This document shows positions 57,396 through 64,000 of a stretch of DNA of 64,000 bases, piece after piece. Both the position numbers and the translations under genes were made by a program. How positions within the stretch are numbered: the first letter of the stretch is position 1; each line of letters begins with the position of its first letter. The notes under the pieces were generated by a model, which was not told where the DNA came from, made no database searches, and saw only the letters and a list, made by a program, of their open reading frames with translations. Source of the DNA: Diplonema japonicum (Eukaryota; Euglenozoa; Diplonemea; Diplonemida; Diplonemidae); contig OZ025714.1 of assembly GCA_964019335.1 (NCBI GenBank), positions 372,001 to 436,000 of the forward strand. The letters are read 5' to 3'.

Positions 57396-59023
57396 TCACT
57401 CTGTCTCCTCCAAAGGCGCGACAGAGGGAATGGGCGGGATATCAGTGAGGCGCACTTGTTGCCAGTGTTCTTCAAGTGCTGCGAGCTGTGTCAAGGTACT
57501 CCACTTGATAGAGGGGCGGTCCTTCGCCATCCTCTTCAACAAGACCACAACATGTTGGGATTGGTACTGCAGGAGCTCTTGCCACTGGCGGTAGTGGGTA
57601 AGGCGCGGGGGGTAGTATGTGGGCATGATGACAGCCTCCATCTCCATCTGGTCCAGCAGCAAGCTAGGCAGCCTCTTGTCTATTCTCTTCCTCATGTTCG
57701 ACCTATACCACAGCAGGAGCCTGCTCCTCACACATCCCAACCTCCAGTGGTTCTGGTGCAACTGCAGAGGGCTAGGGTTGTTTACTGATTTGCTGTACTT
57801 CTGCAGGAACCCAGTCATCTGCTGCCTGTCGCCCGAGTCGATGGCTGCCGTGTACTCCTCACGCATGACCTGTATCGCCAGGCTGTTGCTCACCTTCCTC
57901 CCCGACGCGTTGTAGTAGGCCCCAGTCAGGGACTTGTCCTCGACAGACGGCGACAAGCAACGCCCGCAGTTGCACTTCTTGAAGTACTTCCTTTCCACAA
58001 ACTCGTTCCTCCTGTCTGTGGGCAGCCAGAACTGGTTGATGATGCAGTCCCACGGCAGCACCACCTCGTCGCCCTGCTTGATGCCGTCGATGGCCACCAC
58101 TGCAGCTGACTTCTTGTCCGGCGACAAGAAGGAGTACGCGTTAGGCCAGCACCCTCGAGTGAAGACGGAGAGCCATGGAGCGAACCCGATGTCATCGCCC
58201 ACTGCGGTGCCGCTCATGGTGGCCTGTGAGAGGGCTTTGGCCCACTGCTCGTCGGAGAGCTGAGGTGTCTGCGTGACAGCTGTGAAGTTCTTGTCGCATG
58301 GGAGGTTGAGGGAGAGCATCGTGTTGCCGGTGACGGCGCCGACCATGTTGAGGGGGTAGGCCTCCACCACTGTAAGCAGCTCACGCCACACAATCTGCCC
58401 GGGGGAGATGTCCCTCTTGGCGAAGAAGGCACACGGGACGGAGTTCCTCGTGACAGGGACAAGGTAGTAGAAGGGCTTTGTGGAGTTGTACTTGGCAAGG
58501 TCACCCATCAGCCTTGTTACTTCTTCGACGTCGGAGTCCGAGCCGGACTCAGGGGGCTCTGGCTCCTTGGTTGTCCTCTTGATCCACAGGTAACACCCTG
58601 ACGCCTTAAGCCCGAGCTGAGAGGGGCACTTGTTCCAATCGACTTGGATGGGGATGGGGAGGATCTTGTTGGCCTTCTTCACACTCGCGATGCGGGTGTA
58701 CGGGCGGCGGTTGAAGCCGTCACTACTGATGGTGAGCCCGCCCGTGCTCGAGGTGGCCTCGGAGTAAGGGTCGGTCTCCCCATGCCCCAGACCGTTTTCT
58801 AGGGACGTGGACTGGGTCGTGAAGTACAACACAAAGCTTTCCTTCTTCGTCAGCTTCAGCTTGGAGAGAATGCTGTGGTTGGTTTTCTATTTTTTTTTTT
58901 TTTTATTTCTTCAGGATACTTTGGAATAGCTTGCGCCAGCGGCTTGGTGGGGTCTACACTCACGACAATTTTAGTCTTCCCCCCTCCGAGAATACCAGAG
59001 TCTGCTAACAATTGGATAATCAT
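57396..59023 (-). CDS. SET-domain (SMYD-like) protein with N-terminal ubiquitin-like region, 2 exons
   Basis: Exon 1 is 59023-58920 and exon 2 is 58872-57396, with a 47-nt intron (58873-58919, GTATCC...CCACAG), giving 526 residues. Exon 1 reads MIIQLLADSGILGGGKTKIV and the join continues KPLAQAIPNILSKLKLTKKE, a beta-grasp/FERM-F0-like pattern. Residues ~150-330 look like a SET domain: CAFFAKRDISPGQIVWRELL, then a divergent FTRGCWPNAYSF (canonical NHSCxPN), VVAIDGIKQGDEVVLPWD, and a post-SET Cys cluster KYFKKCNCGRC. SMYD-like enzymes methylate protein lysines. The replacement of NHSC by TRGC may weaken cofactor binding. The C-terminal 150 residues are helical. Confidence 0.78.
58873..58919 (-). 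other. 47-nt intron of the SET-domain gene
   Basis: Donor GTATCC, A14 run, acceptor ACCACAG. Removing it makes exon 1 (ATG at 59021-59023) continuous with the long exon 2 frame, which otherwise lacks an ATG at its natural beginning. Confidence 0.68.
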
Positions 59024-59580
59024 TTTTCTTTTTTTTTTTCTCTTTTTCTTGAAACGGTGCCTCTGCACCGCCGTGTCACGTTCCCTTGTTTGCTTTTGTG
59101 CGGTTCGTGGTTGTAGAAGGGAGAAGAAATAGGCAATATCAATAAGTAGTTTTTTTTTTTTCTTCGCAAAAAAAAAAATCCCCCCCCCTCTCGCTTTCAC
59201 GTTCCTTCTTTTCTGTTTTTTTTTTTTTTTTTGAGTTAGAGAAAAGAGAAAAAAGAAAAAAGAGAAGGAAAAGGAAAAAAAGGAAAAGATGACAAGGGGG
59301 AAACAAAATCAAGGAAAAAGAAAAAAAAAATAAACTATTCTGGAGTTTGTTTGTGCGCACCAGCCTTTTTTTTAAAAAAAAAAGAAAGAAACGAAAAAGA
59401 AGAAGAAGAAAAAAAAACTTCAGAAGACAAAGTTAAAAACTGGTGAGGTTGGGTACTCGGCTTTTTTTTTTTTTTTTTTTTTTTTTTTAACGTTAGTATT
59501 AATGAGACCCGTCACTGGTCTCACCCCCTTTGCCTTCCTCTGTTGCCCATTGCTGCTATAAATGGCATTTTGAAGAGAGG

Positions 59581-59623
<43 letters not shown>

Positions 59624-59852
59624 ACATTTAAAAAAAGAAGAAAATACGAAATACGCTGTCGGAGGAGTTTTCTTTTTTTTTTCTCCCCGCAAAAAACGAG
59701 TCTTTGACTTGTCTACAAAAAAGGGGGGGGGGCGTTGGTGAAGGTGTTTTACGGGTTTATAAACTTCTCCAGGTTTCTACAAACAACGGCCAGGGTATCT
59801 TTTTCTTTCTTTTTTTTTTAAAAAAAAAAAGAAGAAGAAAAAAGCACTAAAC

Positions 59853-59886
<34 letters not shown>

Positions 59887-60512
59887 AAATCGAAATTTTC
59901 CTGGAACCACACTTAACACTCATCTACCACTCTAGAAACTCAGCTCAAGCCCCTTGCTAAAACTGGGGTTAGCGACATGGGTAGAGCTCACTTCCACGAA
60001 ACTTGCGCCAGCTACGAGATGCCAGAACAGAGCCTCCTTGAGAAAGATCAAACTCTGGTTGCACCCACCAACTGCCGTTTTCACGTTGCCAGTCAGGGTA
60101 CAGGGTACAGACAGGGCGGCACAGGATTGTAAAGAGATTCTCTCATAAAATGGGCTAAGAAAGTGCCGGTTTACCTAGACGGCAGGGGGGGCCAACCGGA
60201 GGGGCCTGACTTTAAAGAAAAACCCCACAACAGAAAAAAAAAATCGTAATTTTGCTTCTGGCCCTTTCACGTGAGGACCGCCCTTAAGAAAAACACCTTG
60301 TTCCTCAAAAGGAAAGGGGGGAGGGGGGGGGGGGGGGGGGGGGCAAATATTCAGACATGCACACGCACTTTCGGAGTTGCAGGCACGACTGACGTCAGGG
60401 TAGCTCTGTTTCCTTTTTTTTTTCTTTCTTCTTCCCGCCCTCTTTTTGTTCTTCGCACTCGCTTTCAAAGTACAAGTTACGGTTTGGCAAAAGGAGGGGC
60501 ATGGGTATCACG

Positions 60513-60556
<44 letters not shown>

Positions 60557-60901
60557 CCGAAGAAGAAATAAAAATATTGCTTTCCTCGAGGCGCAAGTCC
60601 CCGAAGCTTTCCTTCTAACTTTCCCCTTACTTATCTTTCCATTCACTCCCTATCTCCTTTTTTTTTTCTCTTTTTTTTTTCTTTCTTTTTTTTTTCCCCC
60701 TCCAATTTTTTTTAAAAAAAAATACACTGGAACGGAAGACGGTACAGGTTAGGACGTATATAAAAAAAAATTCATTCTGGGCTAGGCTATAAAAAATTCC
60801 TCTTTTTTCTCGTTTTCCTGCGTTTTTTTTCTTTCCCCCCCCCCTTCCCCCCTCGAAAATAATATGGTAAAAATTATTTTTTTCTGAGAAAGCCAATCCC
60901 T
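59024..60901. other. 1.9-kb intergenic region with dispersed repeat copy 2
   Basis: A 27-nt C-run (59855-59881), an A-run of about 39 (59582-59620), another of about 38 (60514-60551), and T-rich and G-rich tracts. 59416-59580 is the second GAGTACC repeat. 59885-60170 is a 285-bp island of normal complexity with a 64-codon plus-strand frame of low credibility. No RNA gene recognised. Confidence 0.45.
59416..59580. repeat. GAGTACC dispersed repeat, copy 2
   Basis: Plus strand: CTTCAGAAGACAAAG, TTAAAAACTGG, TGAGGTTGGGTACTCGG, a T25 run, then AACGTTAGTATTAATGAGAC, CCTTTGCCTTCCTC. In gene sense the part before the run reads TACTAAC, the canonical branch-site heptamer. The block order matches 49543-49690. 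Confidence 0.5.
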
Positions 60902-63900
60902 TTAGACCGACCGTGATCTAATCGGAAACCTGGAGTCCAGGTTTGTGACAGGTGGGGATGTTGATGCGGTTGTATGACTCGGGGGTATGTCGGTCTTCCC
61001 CTCACTCTCGTCCTCGTCTGTGTCATCACTGTCCTCCGTGTCACTCTCTTCGCTGCTCTTTGCCTCTGCATCGCTCTCGTACCCCATTTCTTCTTCTTGC
61101 TTCAGCACCTCTTCCTCCTCTTGCACCCTTTTCTTCATCATCCCCTTCAGCAACGCCTTCGCACGCAGTTTTATCTCCTTCAAGGTAGGCCTGCTCGCCC
61201 AGTCAGGGTTTGTCTGTTATTATTAAAGAATCTTTTTTTTTTTAATATCCCGTTTCGTACCATATCGCGCACAAGCAGCATCTCATCCATGTACTCTCTA
61301 TTGATATCGGGGCAGATCACCTTGTCTCGGTCTTTATTGCTGTAAGGAAAAAAGGGAGGAGGATAATGTAATATTTTTTTTTCTTTTTTTTTTTCCAGCA
61401 CACCTCAGCTTCCCGAGATATCTGATTCTGTCGTGCTGCGAAGGGTCCAGGAGGTACAGCTCGTAAAGGATGACCCCCAGGGAGTAAATGTCTGAGTGCT
61501 TCCCGTACTTCAGATTGGCCATCTGCTCTGGTGAGGAGTACAGTGGGGTGCCTGCCGCGCCTGTTGTCTGGTTGTCCTCTTGCATCATGCCCTGCCCGGC
61601 CTGCCAGTCGCTGCTGTACTGCTGCTTGATGGTCGACAGACCGAAGTCGCAGATTTTCAGCATATCCTTCTTGCCCTGCTTCTCCATTAGGATGTTTGAG
61701 GGCTTCATGTCACGGTGCAGCAGCTGGTTGTCGTGCAGGTGCAGAAGCCCGTCCACTAGCTGCAACAAGAACCTGAGGTTGACCTTCGAGTTGATGGCCG
61801 TGCGGTTGAGGAGCCAGTCACGCAGGGAGCCTGCCATGTAGTACTTCATCGCGATGAACAAGTGCTTCGACTTGCTGTTCGGTGTGTTGAAGATGGACTG
61901 CGACATCGACATGTCCATCGTGAAGCTCGACGTGCCGCCCTGCCGCGAGGCCGCCCGCAGGGTTTCGTCCAGCGTGAGGACCTCCTCCCATGACCAGTTG
62001 TACCTTGCGATGTTCGGGTGGTCCAGCGACGCGTGCAGCGAGGCCTCCCTTTTGATCTTGTCGTTCTCCTCCTTCGCTGCAGGATTCCCCACCTCGTTCT
62101 TCAGCTTGATTTTCTTCACAGCGTACCTCTTCTTGTCTGTCTTATTCTCCGCCAGCCACACAGACCCGTAACCTCCCGCACCTATGTTGTACAGCTCGTC
62201 ATAGTTCTGCTTGTAGGTCGAGTTCTCGCCCATCTCGGCCACCGTCGTTGCTGTTGTGGTCGCTGTGGTGACAGAAGAGGCTGTGTGCTCCTCGGCAACG
62301 AGGTCCTCAGGGGCTGCCTTTCGGCGCTTAAGGGTCTTCCTTTTCACCTTGCGCTTAGGGGTGGCGCTCCTATCGCTGGAAGAGGACTCGCTGGCGCTGT
62401 CCCAGCTGGCGTCACTGTCGTCGTTCTTTGGTGCGCAGAAAAGCCTGTCGCCCAGCTTCCCGCCAGACGATGATGACCCCGACGACTCAGACCCTGACTC
62501 CTCGGACTGTGCTCCCTCCCTCTGCTTGTGCAGCAAATCCTTGGACCTCGACCCAGACGCTGATGTGGACTCAGACCCCGACCCCGACCCCGACCGTGAT
62601 TTTAATCTCGACCCCGACCCCGACCGTGACCCTGATGCTGACGCCTGCTTAGTAAAGACTCTGTCCCCCAGGCGCTGCACTGACGAGGACGAAGACGAGT
62701 CACCTTCCTCCTCACCTGCAGACCCTTCTTCCTCCCCACCGGTTTCAGCACGCCCGACGGAAGCCAGCTTCGTGTACTCCGGCTTTTCTTCAGACACATC
62801 AGACTGACACTCTCCACCCTCGCTCTCTGCACCCGCTATGCTGCTTACGGCAGCGCTGTTCATTCTCGACAGGGAGCCACTCCTCTCTCCTGTTGTGCCC
62901 TTCTTTTCATACTGCACAACATCCATCGGCACGTCGACGATGTCCAAGTCCCCTGTCGACGTGTACTCCGTGAGAGACAGCTTGGGGGCAGGTGCAGGTG
63001 CAGGGGGCGCTGCGGCCTTCGGTACCTGCCTTCTGAACAGGTTGGATGCATTGTTAACACGCAACACAAAGGCGACAATGAGTGCCAAGGCCGCACTGAG
63101 GAAACCACCGATGTACAGCAACACGGCGTTAGCAGTGATGCCCAGTCCCTTGGGGTCCGTCTCGGTAGTGTTAGTGGTGGAGGGCTGTTGAGGTACCCAC
63201 TCGATGGAGGGGAGCTCCTTGGCGTCCTTTTCTTGAATGACGAGAGGTGCGTACTTCCAGTCCCCAGCGCCTATGAGCCGTGTTTCAAGTGCCTCTGCCC
63301 CGTCTGCCCCGTCGAACTCGAGCAGCCCCGTTGCGCTGCTCATAAGGGTGTTGAAGGACACCTGGTTGATGTTGCTGCTGCCGCTGCTCACGCCGATTTG
63401 CAGGAACGGTGAGCCGCCAATCTCGTTGGTACAGGCCTCGGGTGCGTCACGTGCTTCCGCCATCTTCATGAGGGTCCCGTAGGAGGTTTGGCCCCTTTTG
63501 GGGGCTCTGGAGAGGGAGAGCTGCAGCTCGGTGACGACGCCGTCGACGACGCGGTAGAGCTTGACGGGAGAGATGCTGAGGTTTGTCTCCCAAAGGATGT
63601 CACTGGTGGCCTCGTCGATGGCGTAAGCACGCCCGTCGACAGTGACGATGAGCTTGGGGACGATGTGCGAGGTGCGGTGGGGTGCCATGCCGTGCAAAGA
63701 GGGGAAGACCTGGATGTTGCCCACAGTCTGCACAGACTCAGTGTTCTCGTCAGGTTTGCGGACCTTCAGAGTGATGTCATGGCGTATAATATTAACAGTG
63801 CTGAAGGGGTTGGGACTGCCCCTGCTGTCATAACCTGTTACGTAGTCGATAACGTACTCACGAATCTGCTTGGAGGCGAGGAACATGTTTGAAGGAGGGA

Positions 63901-64000
63901 CACCCACTAGCTCGTCTAGTTTGCCTTGGCGATGGAGGCTGCCGCCTTGCCGTGTGTAGAAGTCCACACTCTGCGCCTCGGTGACTGGCTCGTCACGAGA
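60902..64000 (-). CDS. PERK-like eIF2-alpha kinase (PEK family), 3 exons, 5' end off the window
   Basis: Exons: 64000(partial)-61404, 61339-61261 and 61213-60902. Introns are 64 nt (61340-61403, GTGTGC...CCTTACAG) and 47 nt (61214-61260, GTACGA...AATAACAG). The join restores NPDWASRPTLKEIK, the kinase subdomain XI arginine motif. The lumenal half has PKLIVTVDGRAYAIDEATSD, as in PERK/IRE1 sensor propellers. A transmembrane helix follows (LLYIGGFLSAALALIVAFVL). A ~250-residue Ser/Asp-rich linker leads to the kinase: GAGGYGSVWLA, AVKKIKL, HRDMKPSNILM, DFGLST, GTPLYSSPEQ, DIYSLGVILYELYL. PEK kinases phosphorylate eIF2-alpha under stress. The missing 5' part would carry the signal peptide. Confidence 0.88.
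61214..61260 (-). other. 47-nt mini-intron in PERK-like kinase
   Basis: Donor GTACGA, acceptor AATAACAG. Its removal joins DM to TNPDWASRPTL in phase 0 and restores the conserved WxxRPT motif, the best functional evidence for splicing in the window. Confidence 0.8.
61340..61403 (-). other. 64-nt mini-intron in PERK-like kinase
   Basis: Donor GTGTGC, acceptor after a pyrimidine tract (CCTCCTCCCTTTTTTCC TTACAG). The retained form runs into a K-rich stop a few codons later. Confidence 0.75.

Noticed and set aside
59954-60148. 64-codon plus-strand frame in unique sequence
   Set aside because: Normal composition, but no homologous motif, no acceptor or leader pattern, and short enough to occur by chance.
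1-64000. tRNA, rRNA, spliced-leader RNA or CRISPR arrays
   Set aside because: I looked for T-loop-like GGTTCGANTCC patterns, rRNA blocks and regularly spaced direct repeats and found none outside coding sequence. The only regular repeats are transposon ends, the stalk and SR codons, and homopolymers.
1-64000. Bacterial or viral origin of the window
   Set aside because: Axonemal dynein, CHMP7, BART, PX and PEK-kinase genes with GT-AG introns and no operon or viral hallmark genes point to a eukaryotic nuclear genome.

Overview
This window is eukaryotic nuclear DNA. The genes are moderately GC-rich and protein-coding, and they are separated by very long A/T homopolymer runs and G/C runs. Conventional GT-AG introns can be reconstructed in several genes. 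Every long gene reads on the minus strand; the only exception is one small two-exon candidate at 26435-26874. One-directional gene arrays, pyrimidine-rich tracts ending in AG shortly before many start codons, axonemal dynein, and an apparent mitoribosomal mS47-type hydrolase-like protein together suggest a flagellated euglenozoan (diplonemid- or kinetoplastid-like). That assignment is inference, and no spliced-leader gene is present in the window to prove it.

Layout, left to right. 1-17.4 kb: N-terminus of a dynein heavy chain, phosphomevalonate kinase, a WW/SAM/LRR/zinc-knuckle scaffold, a holo-ACP-synthase-like protein, a STE-type kinase, a thiol dioxygenase of the ADO/plant cysteine oxidase family, a giant SR-repeat protein, a small unknown, and a cyclin-like protein with a C-terminal SH3b-like segment. 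17.6-26 kb: a large coiled-coil unknown, the HIBCH/mS47-like protein and two low-complexity unknowns. 26-31.3 kb is an accessory island: MITE-like palindromes, a lone plus-strand spliced gene and a 5'-truncated, frameshifted LINE. 31.3-46.4 kb: a PX-domain protein, a spliced NYN/Q-rich/WW-like gene, a short unknown, a giant mucin-like type I membrane protein, a BART-domain gene with a transposon in its second intron, and a four-exon coiled-coil gene. 48-59 kb: two tandem class-3 lipases, a CHMP7-like ESCRT-III protein, a MULE-type transposon remnant with inverted tandem-repeat ends, a CANT1-type apyrase and a SET-domain protein. 60.9-64 kb: a PERK-like eIF2-alpha kinase with two mini-introns, running off the right edge.

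The genes do not form a metabolic operon; their functions are unrelated, as expected in a polycistronic array. The shared features are structural. Many coding regions are preceded directly by an A-rich leader and followed by T-rich sequence. Introns are mostly 39-75 nt with GTRYNN donors. At least four repeat families are present: a composite TIR element (42.6 and 55.6 kb), an ACTAGTT MITE (26.2 and 31.1 kb), small loop-conserved hairpins (44.5, 47.9, 49.2 kb) and a GAGTACC element (49.5 and 59.4 kb). All exon joins were made by reading frame and domain continuity alone and have not been checked against transcripts.
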